Source: Calonectria ilicicola (lineage: Eukaryota > Ascomycota > Sordariomycetes > Hypocreales > Nectriaceae). From it: a DNA stretch of 64,000 nucleotides. The notes beneath the pieces were generated by a model. That model saw only the letters and a list, made by a program, of their open reading frames with translations. It did no database searches and was not told the DNA's origin. The DNA lies in the NCBI GenBank assembly GCA_020809705.1, contig CP085834.1, positions 1,736,001-1,800,000 on the forward strand, in the 5' to 3' direction. Made by a program: the position numbers and the translations under genes. Shown here piece after piece: positions 23,813-38,465 of this stretch; position 1 is the first letter of the stretch; every line of letters begins with the position of its first letter.

Positions 23813-25568
23813 TATTTAAAATTTAATTAATTTTAATATAAATTATTAATTAATATATTTATAAATATAATAATAAATTAAGGATTTAGTAGCTTAATAT
23901 TAAATAAGGTAATTTAATAATAGTTAATATAATTTATATAGTAGGGATTAAATGTGGCTTTAGCTTTAATTTAGGAGTAGATTATATAGTTAAGAGTTTA
24001 ATAGGGTAATATAATAAAAATATTAATATTATTATAAGAATACTTTAAGAAGAGTTTAAGAGTTTTAGTTAAGGTAGAGTTATTAGATTTAATTAGATTA
24101 GATATTAATATCTTTTAATAATTTTTTTTAAAGTAAAAATTACTTTTAAATTTATTAAAGTTTTTAAATAATTATTATAAATATTTAATATAATTATAAT
24201 AAATAAAAAATAAATTAAAATTAAATATTTATTTTTATATATTAAATTAAAAGTTTTAATATTTAATTAATTTATATTTAATAATAAGATTTTAGAAAGT
24301 AATAGTTATTTTTTATATTATTAGAGGATTTAAAGATTATTATAATCTTATAGATTTTATATATTATTTAAATTATATATATAAGGATATTAATTTATAG
24401 ATATATATAATAATATCTTTATAAACCTTTTAATAAGATAAAAATATCTTTTTTATAAGCTTTTTATTTAAATTTAAGTAAATTATAATAAATATAGAAG
24501 GCTTTTAATAGATTAATTAAGCTAAGATTATCTTTTTAAAAGATATACTAAACTTATAATTATAATATAATTTGGTTATAGTAGACCTATTATATAATTA
24601 TATAGGCTAGCTAGCTTAAGTATAGGATATAACTTAGAAGCTAAAGAAATTTAAGAAACTAGAGAAAAAGAAATCTATTACCAGCTAAAAGTAAGATTAT
24701 ATTTCTTAAATTTTTAAAATAATTAAAAATTATAAAAATAATATATTAATAATAAATAAGGTAATTATTAAAAAACCAATCTCTTATAAATAGCCTATTA
24801 ATAATTAAAATTAGAATATATAATATTACTTTAATTATAAAAGCCTTAATTACTTAAAGATCTCTTATCTAATTTACTAATTAATAATTTAATAATCTTA
24901 TATAAAGAAAACCAAGTAGGCTAATAGTACTAACTTTATAAAATTAAATTTATTTATTAATAAGGATAAAGATTTAGAAAATAAGAAACTTTAATATAAA
25001 GTTAAATATTAAAGCTATTTAAGAAAGATCTTTAAAGGTAGGTAAAGTAAAAGCTTATAATAATTAATAAATTAACTTTAATTAAAATAAAAGTTAATAA
25101 TTAACCTATTTAAGCCTTTATTAATATAAACTATAATACTTTTACCCTTATAAATAAAAATCTAGCCAATTAGTTAGCCCTTCTGTATATTAAAAAGAAA
25201 CTATAATAACTTAGTAGTTTTATTAAATCTAAGGAAAGGATTTATATTTTTAAGATTATAATATTAACTTTTAAAGTAAAAGGTTATAAGTAGAGGCTAT
25301 ATACCTATACTATAAAAAACTTAAAAGAGGATTTATTCTTAAATAAGCCTTAGTTAAAGGTAAATAAGGTTATTTATAATATAATAAAGGAATATATTAT
25401 TTATAGAATAGTTAAAATTAAATTATAGCTTATTAGTAAAGAAGAAATCTTAAAGATCTATTAGATATAGGTAGCTTATTATATTATAGTTATAATCTTT
25501 ATAGTTAAATATTATCACTTATATAGAATATATAATCTAGTAGTATTATTAATATAATCTATTAATTT
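23813..25568 (+). pseudogene. E3 gag and protease remnant
   Basis: Stop-riddled plus-strand reading. A CCHC zinc-knuckle ghost reads YYFNYKSLNYLKISYL around 24815-24870, with its cysteines turned to Tyr and other residues. A protease ghost reads INYNTFTLINKNLAN around 25120-25175. It is interrupted by E1 at the AAAAG duplication 25569-25573. Confidence 0.6.
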
Positions 25569-25573
25569 AAAAG

Positions 25574-25960
25574 TGTAACAGTCTGGTCAATTCCTAACTT
25601 AATAAACTAATCAAAACGAAGGGTTTATTATTGGTAGAATGGTTAAGCGCGTTATAGTAGAATAAAGCAATAGAAGTATTACGTTAGGTAATAGTCAATT
25701 ATAATTAAGGTAATTAAGTTATATTAAAAGTTAATTGTTCCATCTAACATGGTAGAGCAATCTATTTATATACTTTTAAGTTTTATATATAATTATTAAT
25801 ATAATTGGTAATTGTATTGATAATTATAGGAGTGATTATGGTAATTATTTAATGATTATAGTAGTAATTATATATATAAGGTAATTATGGTCTAAAGTAA
25901 GTAGGTCTGTACCTTAATTCTACCAGTTCTAACTGCTATATGTGGGCATGGGTTATAATA
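25574..25960 (-). repeat. E1 3' LTR
   Basis: 387 bp, plus-strand start TGTAACAGTCTGGTCAATTC and end GGGTTATAATA. Pairs with 32062-32448. Confidence 0.92.
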
Positions 25961-27099
25961 TAATGTCCCCTCTTTATTGGTTCTTGTCTTTAAGACTATA
26001 TATATAACCTTAGTAGATTTTTACTTAATGTAAGCTAAACTTAGATTTATAATCTTTTTCTCTAAATACTAATATTATATCTAGTAAATCCGCTTATTAT
26101 TATATTTAACTTACTAAAGATATTGCTTTATTCAGATACAATATTATATCTTATTCTTTTTGTTTGTCCAAGGGCTTTTATTGCTAAATAGTAGCTTATT
26201 CTTCTTATTATAGAGAGTGTACTTATTAAGATTATTCTTATAATATATTAGGGGCAGTAATAGGTTCTTATAAGAGATTTTTTCTTATACTTCATAATAT
26301 CATAATTAATAATTATAATAGTGACTAAGTTAAGTAAAAAGTCCGATCATTTAGACTAGGCAGAGGAGCAAGCTGAGGAGGATATGCTAGCTACTCAGGC
26401 GAAGCTTAATAAGACTCTTACTTACTTAATACATTTAAGAAAATAAAAGCAATTATTGAAGTCTTGTAGTAAGAAGATGGTTTATTATAGGTTATTATCT
26501 TTAGACGATCTTGATACAATAGGTTAGGTAGAGTTAGGGGTAGTGATTGATATGTAAGCTTTAGGGGCCTTAGATACTATTAATTGGAATGCTATTGATC
26601 TCGATGGCTTGCTTGGTGTTGCATTCTTAGGAACACTTCTAGCAACTTTAAGCAATGTGTAAGGTGTTTTATGGGTTCCTATGTTATTTCTTTATAGCCT
26701 TTTTATTTAATTTCAAATTTTTTATCTTTCTTTTTTCTTTGTAGGATTTTCTTAACTTCCTATTGGTCTTCTAGGTTTTCTATTTAGGGTTTATATTTAG
26801 GTTCTATATTTACCTAGATACTATTGCTAGGTTCTAGTAATGAAATATAGAAGATAGGGTGGACTTTAATATTATCTAGGAGGTCGAGCTTATAGTTATT
26901 TTTTAATATTTTTCTTTTAATTAGGTATAGTCTAATCTGTATAAAATTGATTTTTTTATTTTATCTTTTTATTGTAAGATTTTTTATTACTAAGTAGACT
27001 ATATCTCCCTCCGAAAAGGTTAGTCCTTTTAATTTTTTTAAATTATAATATCTTTTTATAATATTATAAATAAATTCAAGTTCAGTTTTTATTTCCTTA

Positions 27100-30000
27100 T
27101 ATAATTTTCTTAAATTATTTAACTTAATTATTACTTTTATTTAGATTATGCCTTCTAAAGGGGCTCAATAAGCATCCAATATAAAACCAAAGTTGGCTTT
27201 TATTAGTATTGTTTTAATGCTATGATTGTAGGATGTATTATGTGCTAATTGTATAATAAGCAGTTTTTCTACTCAATTAGTTTATTTATAATTTATATAA
27301 TATTATAAGTATTACTTAATTTCCTAGTTTTAATATTCAATTTGTCCGTCTATCTGGGGGTGAAATATTATACTAAGCTTATAGTTTAGTCCCATTAATA
27401 ATATTAAGCTTTGTTAAAATTTGGATACAAATGGTTGTCCTCTATCAGATATAATTTCTATTGGCAGTCTATGTATAGCAACTATATACTGGAAGAAAAG
27501 GTAGGCGAATTAGTTTTTATTTATTGCTTTATTATAAGGAAAGTAATAGACTACTTTTATAAAGTGGTTGATAATAATGAAAATACTGTTATAGTATACT
27601 CCTATAGTAGGGTCTGTTAATAAGGGAAGGTTGGTAATGAAGTCTATTATAATTAAGTCCTATAGTCATTATACAATAGAGGATAATTGTAATAATCTAT
27701 ATAGTTTATATCTTGGTTTTTTAAAGTGTTAATATAGGCTATATTCCTTATATACTTATTTAACTTTCTTTTTTATCTTATTAAAGGAAAATATCTATTT
27801 AACTTATTTAAGGGTTTTATTAATATCTTTATGGTTATATAAGGGATATTTGTAAATGTCCTTTATTAACTCTATTTGGTATTCTTCTAGCACTTGTAAG
27901 TAATCTGTTTTTTCTTCTTTTAAAAGTATTAAATTATATTCTTCAATTTTCCTTAGTAATGGATTACTTTGTTCTACTTATTATATAGGTATTTTTATAG
28001 TAGTGGTTCTAGTTACACGTAGCAATCCTCCTATTCTTATAGTAGTGATTATTTTCTTTATTTTTATTATTATTTTATTAATTGGGGCTTGTTCTAGTCC
28101 TCCGTTGGTATTATAGATTAATAGTTTTTCTTATATTTTTAGTTTTTCTATATTATAGTTAGGTTAGCGGCTGATTGCATTAGCATAGTTATTCTTAGTT
28201 CTTTTAATATGGATGATTTAATAGTCAAATTTGGATAGATATTCTACATATTATAATTACCTTCTATTAAGTTTTTAAGTAATTGCAAAATAAATAATGT
28301 TTTTATAGTTAGTATATACTATAATTTTATAATTACTTTTTAAAAGATATTATTAGAATTTTTTAAAAATATTAATAATAATAAGGAATTCTTTATTGTA
28401 AATAAAGTAATTTAGCTTAAGGCTATATAGCTTATGTGAGTAGAATACTATAGGATGTAGGTTTCCTTTTTCATCTCGTTATCCAATCTAGGCCCCTAGG
28501 GCGAAGTCCGATATATTAGTTTCTAGCTCTATAGGCTTATTAGGGTCAAACATTACAAGGATAGGTTCTTCTAGAATAGCATTTTTTATAGCTTTGAATG
28601 ATTATTATGCTTTATTTCCTTATTAAAAGGTAATTCCTTTCTTAATTAGTTCTATTATACCTAAGGCGATTTTATTAAATCCCTTAATAAATCTTTAGTA
28701 ATAGTTAGTAAATCTAAAGAAGGCTTATACTTCCTTTATATTAGTAAATTCCTTCCAATCTTTTACTATAGCAACTTTCTTTAGGTCTATACGAATTTCA
28801 TTAGGGCTAATAATATATCTTAGAAATTCTACTTCTTAAGTATAGAACTTGCTTTTTTCTGATTCAATCAGGAGTTTAGCATCTTAGAGGGCTTTTAAGA
28901 TCTTATGAATGTGTTCTTTATGTTCTTCCTTATTTTTGGAGAAGATGAGGATATTATCTAGGTAGTAGATAATAAAGATGTTTAAGTATTCTCATAATAC
29001 ATTAGTTATTATTCGCTAAAATAATATTAGTATATTTATAAGTCCAAAAGATATAACTAGATATTTAAATAGTCTAAACTTAGTTTAGAAAGTAGTTTTC
29101 TATTTATATCCTTCTTTAATATAAATAAGATTATATACTCCTTTAAAATCTAATGTAATAAAGATATTAGCTTTATAAAGGCGATCCTTTATTTTATTAA
29201 TTAATAATAGTAGAGTGCAATCTTTAATAGTAATATCATTAAACTATTAGTAATCTATAATAAGATGTAACTTCCTATTTTTCTTAGGCACAAATATAAT
29301 AAGGTAACTAGCTTTGGAGTTTGAAATATAGATATATCTTTTTTTAAGCATATCTTGGATATATTTCTTTAGGGTATCAAGCTCAATTTGGTTGAGATTA
29401 TAAATAAAGTAAAATTAGGTATTAGATCTGTCTTTAAAAATGATTTTATGATCCTACTGGCTAAACTTAGGTAGTCTAATATCTAGTTCTTTTATAAAGA
29501 GCTTTTTATAGATTTAGTACTATAGGGGTATATTGTGTAGTCTGTCTGTTTCTGCTTTAGCCTTCATTTCCTTAAGGCTTTTATTAATTTGTTGGAACTA
29601 TATTCTAAGGCAGATAATTATTTATTATTTTTATCTTTTTTAATTATTCTTATATTTATATTTTATTTCTTTAGGTGGTGAAGATTCTCCTTTACTTATA
29701 TCTTTTACTTAGTTAGGGCTAGGAGTTTGAGATCTTTTATTATATTTTATGGAAATATTGCTAGCTGCATTATATTCCTCAGGTATTTGCATCTAGCTAA
29801 TATGCTAGTAGATATTAGGGTTGTATTGGTATAACTATAGGTACCCTAAGATTAGGTTATATTGTTTGATATTGATAATATTAAAGGTTATTCCTTGGTT
29901 TTTTCCTTTAATAAAGACTTTTAGGTGATTAATCTTCTTGTTTATAATATTATTATTATATCCAAAGAGTATTCCTTCTATATTAATGATTTTATATAGG

Positions 30001-31950
30001 TTGACTTTTATTATCTATAGTAGCTGAAGTTTATTGATTACTTAAGGATTTATATAGTTTTGCTTAGCTCCACTATCCACTATAACATTATACCACTTCC
30101 CTTTAATCCTTACTTTTATTTCTAATTATTATTAAGGTTACTTTTTAATTGTAAAGTATAAAGCTTTTTTAAGGAGTTCTTTTAGTAACTTCAGAAGTTG
30201 TTGCCTTAGCTGCTCCTGCTGCTCTTCTACAGGGGGCTCCGCTTGTTTTTTAGTTTTATTTGGTGCTAGGCTATTGCTTTATCTATTATATAAATATTGC
30301 ATTTGGGGTCTTGACATTCGTTCTAGGGTAGCTTATTGTAATTAGGGAACTTAGGCTTACCTGGTTTTAATATAATAAACTAGTAGTAAGGGTTTCTTTC
30401 TATTATTTTATATTAATTAAAGTATCTTCTATAGGTGTGGTAGATAATTATATCTTTTACCTTAATAAGAAAGTATACTATATATTACTTTTATTCTATA
30501 TACTAAAGGTAATTATAATTATAGTAGCTTACTTATAAGATATTCTTATATTTTTTATATATTATATTTAATCTAAGGTTATTCTTTTTATATTGGATAG
30601 GTTGGGGGTCATGGTTTCCTAATTACCATTTACTTTATATAAGTAGAAAGACTTTGTCTTTATCCTATAAGGGTTCCCTGACTTATTAGGCTATTCTTTT
30701 AATACTTGTTATTTATTTTCTATTTCTGTTTTTATTATAAGTATAGGTATTCTATTATACTAGTGCTTTGTTAGTATATATATCTAAGATGGATGTAGGG
30801 ATTCCTATCTTCTTGGCTTATTTTAATTATTTATGGGGAAGGTAGGACTGGCCTTTTTATTGGGTTGACCATGCTTTTTAGATAGCTTTATTAATTTCTT
30901 ATTATAAAGTAAGTTTTACTTTATGTAATTTATAGTTTTCTGTATATTGCTTAACTATAGTAGTTGGTTTATATTTCTTAATAATAGTAAGAATAATTTT
31001 TCCTATGGTATCCTCTTTTCCTTCTGGTACTAAGGTCTATTGAGTTTTTATAGTATTAAGTTGTTTCTGTCCTTCTAGTATAGATTTGAACTAATTTCCT
31101 GTTTTTGGGGAGTAGTATTTAAAAGATTTATATTTTTTTTTTCTGTAATTAAAGTAAGTAATCTTACTTTTATTATACTCCTGGGTAATACTAAGTTCCA
31201 TTGATCCTAAATAAGTCCTATATGTAATACTTTGTTGCTTATTCTGGGTTTTTCCTTTATTTGGGATATATAGGTTTTTATTATCTTAGGTGTATTCTTT
31301 ATATTAGTTAAATTGTCTTTTGTTAATCTTGATAGTACTTTTAATGTATTTTAAGAGTTTCTTTGGTCGATCTTTCTTATAGATTTTATCCTTGATTTTG
31401 CTCTTTAGGCCTTTATAGTAGAGTTCTATTAGTATATTGTTATCCTAGGCTATTTGTGTTATAATTCTTTTAAACTTGGCTAAATACTAGCTACAGGATT
31501 TTATTTATTTAAGTTTATATAATTAATTTATAATTTATTATTCTATATTAATTATACCAAAATTATCTTTAATAGCAATTTTAAAATATTCCTAGTCTCT
31601 AAAGATCTCTTAGATCTCTTCATTTTAGTTAATATTATCCTTATTTTTTAAATAGTCTCTTATAATAGGTTTAAACTATACTTCTACATCTTCTTAAAGG
31701 AGGGTTTTAGTATATAATATCTAGGCTTTAAAGATTGTAAGTTATATTAGGAAAAAGCGGAAGTATCCCTTTATTCAAGTGAGAAAGAGGATTATATCGG
31801 CAGCCTTTCCTAGGAAGGGTTCTAGGACCAGGGATCTTAGAATTTCACCAATGTCTTTACCCTTATTTCCTTTAACCGTGGTGGTTCTAGCTTTTTCTAC
31901 TTTAAGTTATACTTATGCATCTATAAGTTTCTTTTTAACCTACTGTAATT
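27100..31950 (-). pseudogene. E1 gag-pol remnant
   Basis: Minus-strand reading from right to left: gag around 30.9-31.9 kb; reverse transcriptase around 28.7-29.5 kb with TIKDCTLLLLINKIKDRLYK and the active-site stretch YLDNILIFS (28941-28964), where the second catalytic Asp has become Asn; RNase H around 28.5 kb with ELETNISDFALGA; integrase below 28 kb. Frequent TAA/TAG codons replace Gln and Trp codons, as expected from RIP. The plus-strand ORFs at 27411 and 31779 are chance openings. Confidence 0.8.
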
Positions 31951-32061
31951 CTGTAGTTAACTTAGCATTACTAGGAGAAGCAGTAGCGACGGGGTTCTTT
32001 CCGGATATTGTTATTACTTAATTATTAATATAGGTAACTAATTAAATAAAAGCTTTTAATG

Positions 32062-32448
32062 TGTAATGATCTAGTCAATTCCTAACTTAATAAACCAATT
32101 AAAATAAAGGGTTTATTGTTAGCAGGATAGTTAGGCGCGTTATAATAGAATAAAGCAATAAAAGTATTATGTTAGGTAATAGTTAATTGTAATTAAGGTA
32201 ACCAAGTTATATTAAAAGCTAATTATTCCATTTAACATAATGGAGTGATCTATCTATATACTTTTAAGTTTTATATGTAATTACTAATATAATTGGTAAT
32301 TGTGCTGGTAATTATAGGAGTGATTATAGTGATTGTTTAGTGATTATAGTAGTGATTATACATGTGGGGTAATCGTGGTCTAGGGTAAGTGGGTCCGTGC
32401 CTTGATTCTGCCGGTTCTGACCGCCATGCGTGGGCATGGGTTATAATA
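32062..32448 (-). repeat. E1 5' LTR
   Basis: 387 bp, same ends as the left copy, and retaining more G+C (for example CGTGCCTTGATTCTGCCGG). The internal region next to it begins, on the minus strand, CATTAAAAGCTTTTATTT, the same as in E2 and E6. Confidence 0.92.
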
Positions 32449-32453
32449 AAAAG

Positions 32454-32891
32454 ATATTAAAAAAGCTTTTTAATAAAAGGTTAAAGAAGATCTAAAAGAA
32501 TAAATTCTAACTATATTATTTAATAAATTTAAAAAATTATTTTTAATAATAAAAGTAATTAAATTATTATTATATTAATTAAATATTAATTATAAAGTTA
32601 ATTTATAATAAGATAAGTTTAAGAATAAACTATTACTCCCTTAAGGACCTTTATATAATATATTTAAAGAGGAATTACTAATCCTTAGAAAGATTTTTAA
32701 GGATTTATTAGATAAGGGATTTATTTAAGCTAGTAGTTTGACTACTAGTGCCCTAATATTATTTATTAAAAAGCCTAGAGAAAGATTATACTTTTATTAT
32801 AATTACCATACACTTAATACTATTACATAATAGAACCAATATCCTCTTCTCTTAATCACAAAGACACTATAGAATCTATCCAAGGCTAAAT
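32454..32891 (+). pseudogene. E3 reverse transcriptase, N-terminal half
   Basis: Plus-strand translation gives GPLYNIFKEELLILRK, then LLDKGFIQASS and LFIKKPRERLYFYYNYHTL, the conserved fingers region of Gypsy RT. It stops at the AGTTT duplication (32892-32896), where E5 begins; the palm continues at 39904. Confidence 0.85.
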
Positions 32892-32896
32892 AGTTT

Positions 32897-33070
32897 TGTA
32901 AGGACAATTGGGATCCTAGCGCCACTGTGGTTAGAAGTGGCGTATGACCCACTTAGTTTGTTAGAGAATTTCGGCGAGCGATCGAGGAATGCTTGCCAAA
33001 TTAAAGTCTATATATTATAATATAATTTATTTTATAACTTTTAAGATTATCTTAATTAATAATTTTTATA
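32897..33070 (+). repeat. E5 5' LTR (174 bp)
   Basis: Starts TGTAAGGACAATTGGGATCC and retains a G+C-rich first 100 bp. Aligns with 39725-39898. Confidence 0.88.
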
Positions 33071-33099
33071 ATTTTTTAATTTTTATATTCCTTTAAATA

Positions 33100-36000
33100 A
33101 TTAATATAATTATTATAAGTATATAAATTATAAATAATTATAATAAATACCCTCTAGGTGTATTATATATAAATATAATATTTAAATTATTTTAAAGAAT
33201 CTATATTCTACTAAAATATCTAGGCACTATAAAAGATCAATTAGTTTTAATAATTAAGCTCTTAGCTTTTATTAATAAATAAATATAAAATAGATAGTAA
33301 ATAGAAGTATTAAATCTAAATATAAAATAAAAACTTAAGGAACTAAGTAAATAATAATATAAGTATATATTAAATAATTATATTTTAAATTTAAAATATA
33401 AATCTTATAATTCTAGGCCCTTTTTAATAAAAAGATTAAAGTAAGAAGGCTTAAAGAAAGTGAATATATTATATAGATTTATAAGGTATAATAATTATTT
33501 ATTATTTACTTTATATAAAAAATATATAATAAAAAAAAAGATTCTAAATCTTACTATAAATTATAATTTAATAATAAATAACTTAAATAAAGATATTATA
33601 AAAAATAATAAATTAGTTATATTATATATTAAAGAAAGACTAGAATAAGCTATTAATTTATAATTATACTATCCTCTAGAACAATATAACTAATATATAA
33701 ATTAATAATTAGATATATATAATAAAGTTAGGGAATAATTTATAAAAAGATTGTTTAGATTTATAAAAAATTAAATAAGCTATAACTAGATTCTCTTATT
33801 ATCTATAAACCTAATAGAAAAATCATACTATAAGCCTTAATAATCCTTTTTAGTAAGATTTTTTAAACTTTATTTATAAAAAGTATATTAACTTAAAGTT
33901 CTAAAAGATATAATTAAGAGATAATCTCCTAGATCTATAATAGGGCAGTAAGCAATTATTAATAGATCATTTTAATATATAGAGTATCATTTATATATCC
34001 TTAAGTATTTAAAACTTAGAAGATAGGTCTAACTTAGCCTACTAGTATTATTATAAATTAAATAAGAATTTAAAGAAGGAAATAAGGTAGTTATAGATCT
34101 TATTATAGAAAGTTAGGGAAGTAGCCTATAAGGTAGAATAATTATAGCCTTATATATATAATAATATTAAATAATTAAAAAATAATTAAAATAAAAGATT
34201 ATATTTAAAAATAATTTAAAAAAATATAAAAAAATTTTAATCTTTAAATTAATATTATAAATATTTAAAAAGTAAATATATATAAAATTAAAGATTTAAA
34301 AAAGATCTTAAAGTAAAAGACTTTAAAACTCCTCTATTCTAAATACTTATTAATAATAAATATTTAAGAAGGGCTTAATAAGAAATTACTTTATTATATA
34401 ATACTTTAATAATAATAAATAAAATTATTTTAATCTTAAGTATAATTAATTCCAGTAAAATATAAAATAACCCTTAATTAAACTAATATAATTAAAAGTA
34501 TAAATATAAATTATTAATATTAAAATTAAAAAATTAGATTTCTTAAGAAATAAGAAAGTATAAAGGCTAAGCTTAATATCTTAATACTAAAACTAAAAAT
34601 AGTTCTTATAAAGAATACTATTAAAAGTAAAGCAATTATTCTTTAAGTATTTAATAAAGAAATAGTTAAAGTAGATATAAATATAGATATATAAGTTGAC
34701 CTTATTAATATAAGGCTAGTGGCTAGGCTAGGGCTTAAAGAGATAGCTGATTGGAAGGTATTAAGTCTTATAAGCTATAATAGGATTAAGAAGCCTCTAG
34801 AGCAAGTTTATTAATTAATCTTCTTTTTAATTGACTTTAGAGGATTTCTATAGAAGATTTAGTAAGCATTTATTAAAGCTACTAGACCTAATAAAGCTAG
34901 TAATATCTTATTATTCACTAGATTAATAGGTAAGAAGGGTATTATTATAAATATAAAGATTTATTTATAGAATTATAAACTAATCTTTATTATAAATATA
35001 AAGTTTTTTATAAAAGAGTTAATAAAGAATAATAAATAAATTTAAATAATATACATTTATAATATACTTATACTAAATAAATAACTAATAATTGCCCTTA
35101 ATAAGAAAATTTAGGAAAAAGAAGTTATATTACTTATAGAACTAAAAGATAATATATAAGCATTTAGTAAAAAAATTATAAAAAAATTACTTATATTAAA
35201 AAAAGTAGAATATATTATTAATTTTTTAAAAAAAAAAGCTATTATATAAATTAATCTATTTTATTAATAGGAAATAATAAGAGATATTATAGAATTATAT
35301 TATAAAAAATATAATAAGTAGTTAGATAGAATCTTTAATTAGTGAAGTAAGAGTATTAATTTTTTTATATTTAAGAAAGATAATATCTTAAAGTTATATA
35401 TTAATTATAAAAAGTTAAATATAATAATAATTAAAAATTATTATTTTTTATTATTAATTAATAATTTATTAAATTATTTTATAAAAGTAAAGTATATTAC
35501 TAAAATAAACCTTTAGAATATATATTATTATATTAATATTAAATCTACTAACTATTAGAAGACTACTTTCTATATATAATATAACTATTTTTAATATATA
35601 ATAATACTATTTAAACTTATTAATATATCTATTACTTTCTAAATATACATTTATTAAATACTTATTAAATTATTAGATATATACTATATTATATATTTAA
35701 ATAATATTATCATTTACTCCTAAAACTAAGATTAATATATATAAGATATTAAAAGATCTTATAAAGATTACAAGCAATCTAGCTATATACTAAGCTATTT
35801 AAGTATACCTTTTACTAGTAGAAGGTTAAGTTTCTAAGCTATATTATTATATAAGAGAGGATTAAAATAGATCTAGTGTAAGTTTAAGTAGTTGTTAAGT
35901 AGCCTATACTAACTAATTTTAAAGAAGTATAAGTCTTCTTAAGCTTTTATAACTTTTATAAGAAGTTTATTTTAAAATATTTAAAAATTATAAAGCCTAT

Positions 36001-38220
36001 TATAGCCTTATTTAAAGATAATAAAAAAGATTATAAAATAAGAGAATTTATATAGTTTTTAAAGATATAAAAAGTATTAAAAGAGCTTTAATATATTTTT
36101 TATTTAATAATTATTTTTTAATATTAGAACTTTAAATTATTTATATATATAAAGATAAATATATTAATTAAAGTTATCTTAGGTATATTATCTTAATTAT
36201 AAGTAAACTAATAATAATTAATTACTTATTAATTATAAAAGCTTATAAATATAAAGTAATACTAAATTATAAATTAATAAAAACTTCTAATTATTATAAA
36301 AAGCTTAAAATATTAAAGCTATTATTTACTAAAATTATTTAATAAATTTATATTATTAATAGATTATATTACCTTAATAAAAATAATATCTACCTTTATA
36401 TAAGACCTTTAAAGAAAGCTTATCTATTAAATATATAAACTTATACTATTTAACTTTAATATTAAATATAAATTAAGGAAAATAAACTTTACTAATAGGC
36501 TTTCTAGAAGACCTAATTATATATTAGATAAAATAACCTATTATAATATATTATTTACTTTAATAAAAAATTAATATTAATTAATAAATTATTATTAAAT
36601 ATATAATAAATAATTACTAACTTTAAAGAAAAGTATAAAAGTACTTAGGCATATATATAAGCTACTTGAGCTAATCTAAGAAAGATTTTCTTACCTTTAG
36701 ATTAAAGTTAGGCCTTAGGACCCCTTAATCTAATATAATATATAATATATATCTTTATAATTATAATATAAGTTAAAGGAGTAGTAGATTATACTAATAA
36801 GTATTTAAAAAATACTTAGTAAGAAGTAGCTATAAAGAGCTATAAGGACTTGCTTAAAGCTAGGATTATTAGCTTAGACTAATACATCCTATACCCTATT
36901 ATAAAAGAATTTATATAAAATAAAATAATATTTTTATTATAATCTTTATATAAATTAGAAAACTTGGTTAGAGAATTATAAATTAATAATTAATATTATT
37001 AATAAAAGGTAAAAAAGCTTATAAAGTAGTTAATAAATAAAAGAAGTATTATCTTTATAAATAAGGTACTTTCTTTTATAAAGGAATATTAGTAATCCTA
37101 AATTAATATATTATAAAGAAAGAAATCCTAAGAAGGTATTATAATAACCTAATATTAGGGCATATAAGGGCATATAAAACACTTAAGCTAATCAGCTGTA
37201 AGTTCTATTAGAAAGGTATAGCTAATAATATTAGAGACTACACAACAAGGTATTAGGCATACTAAGATAAGCACTTACTAAAATATAAGCTATATAAGTA
37301 ATTATAGCCACTTCTCTTACTAACACACCTATTTTAAGAAATTAATATAGACTTTATTATAAGATTATTAAATAGTACTTAAGTAGATAGTAAAGAATAT
37401 AATATAATCTTAGTTATTATATATTATATAATTAAATATATAATCTTTTTATTAATAAAGAAAATATTTAATATAATCTAGCTTATATAAATCCTTTATA
37501 AAAATATTAAATATAAATTTAAAATATTAGAAGGAATTATAAATAATAAAAATAAATTAATTATTAATAAATTTTAAACTAAATTTATAAAAGAATAGGT
37601 AATTACTCACCAATTATTTACTATATATTATTTATAAATAGATAGTTAAATAGAATAGACTTACTAAATACTAGAAAAATATTTTTAAATATATATAGGA
37701 GGCTTATTAAATTAATAGGTAGCCTAATTACCTAAAGTAAAGTTTATATATAATAATAATATATATAATATTATTAAAATTTCTTTAATATAAGCACTTT
37801 ATAAGTATTATTCTAAAGTAATAGCTTATATTTTTAAATATATTAGAGCTAAAGTATAAGAAGTTAATAAGTATTTAATAACCTTTTATTAAGTATAAGA
37901 ATAAGCCTAAAAATATTAGTAATTTATTATAAAAATATAATCTAAATATTATAATCAATATTATTAGGCTAAGGAATATAAATTAGAGGATATTATTAGG
38001 CTATTAATTAAGTATTTTTATTTTAAAGATAAAAAATTAGTACTATAGTTTATTAAAATAGTAATTAAAAAAAATATTATAAATAATATAAATATATATA
38101 TAAAAAATAGGATAATAATATAAAATAAAAAATATAATAAAAATATAGTAAATAATTAGTAAGATAATTATTAATTAATATATTTATAAATATAAATATA
38201 TATATAAATTACTAAGGTAA
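33100..38220 (+). pseudogene. E5 gag-pol remnant
   Basis: Plus-strand fragments in order. Aspartic protease region around 34.7-35.0 kb reads VDLINIRLVARLGLKEIADW. Reverse transcriptase around 35.3-35.9 kb has LYINYKKLNIIIIKNYYF and IIYLNNIIIYS, with the YLDD motif mutated to YLNN. Integrase C-terminal part around 37.6-38.0 kb reads QTYQILEKYF and YNNNIYNIIKISLIQALY. Stops are frequent throughout. Confidence 0.75.
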
Positions 38221-38224
38221 TAGT

Positions 38225-38465
38225 TAGGGGGTACTTAGTAAAAACTTAATAATAGCTTAGTGAATAGGTGCTTAAGAAGAGATATTACAATCATAACTAT
38301 AGGGATAACCATAAGAACGATTACAGGGGTGACTACTACTTCTACTACAATTATAGCTAGTGGGCGGCGGAGGCATGTTATTAGATGCAAGCTTAGACTT
38401 AGCCTTAAAGGCAGTAGACTCTATAATCTTAGACTTTTTCTCCTTCTGAATATAATGTGAAAATA
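38225..38465. other. Less A+T-rich segment in the 3' part of E5
   Basis: About 240 bp with markedly higher G+C than its surroundings, including AGTTAGGGGGTACTTAG at its left and GTGGGCGGCGGAGGCATG inside. It lies between the integrase end and the 3' LTR. It could be a polypurine-tract-containing spacer or a late insertion; no ends or duplications were found. Confidence 0.4.

Larger units (their letters stand above)
25574..32448 (-). mobile_element. E1: Gypsy-type LTR retrotransposon, minus strand, structurally complete
   Basis: 6,875 bp flanked by the duplication AAAAG (25569-25573, 32449-32453). LTRs are 387 bp. On the minus strand the polypurine tract AAAGAGGGGACATTA lies next to the 3' LTR (25961-25975), fixing orientation. 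It is inserted in E3 between protease and RT. All coding regions are broken. Confidence 0.92.

Noticed and set aside
27411..27620. 69-codon plus-strand ORF in the island
   Set aside because: Antisense to the E1 integrase region; chance opening.
31779..32021. 80-codon plus-strand ORF in the island
   Set aside because: It lies antisense to the E1 gag remnant, in a patch that is simply less mutated; no family resemblance.
38260..38460. 66-codon Thr/Ile/Arg-rich plus-strand ORF
   Set aside because: Biased composition, within the G+C-retaining patch of E5, no homology recognised and no start context.
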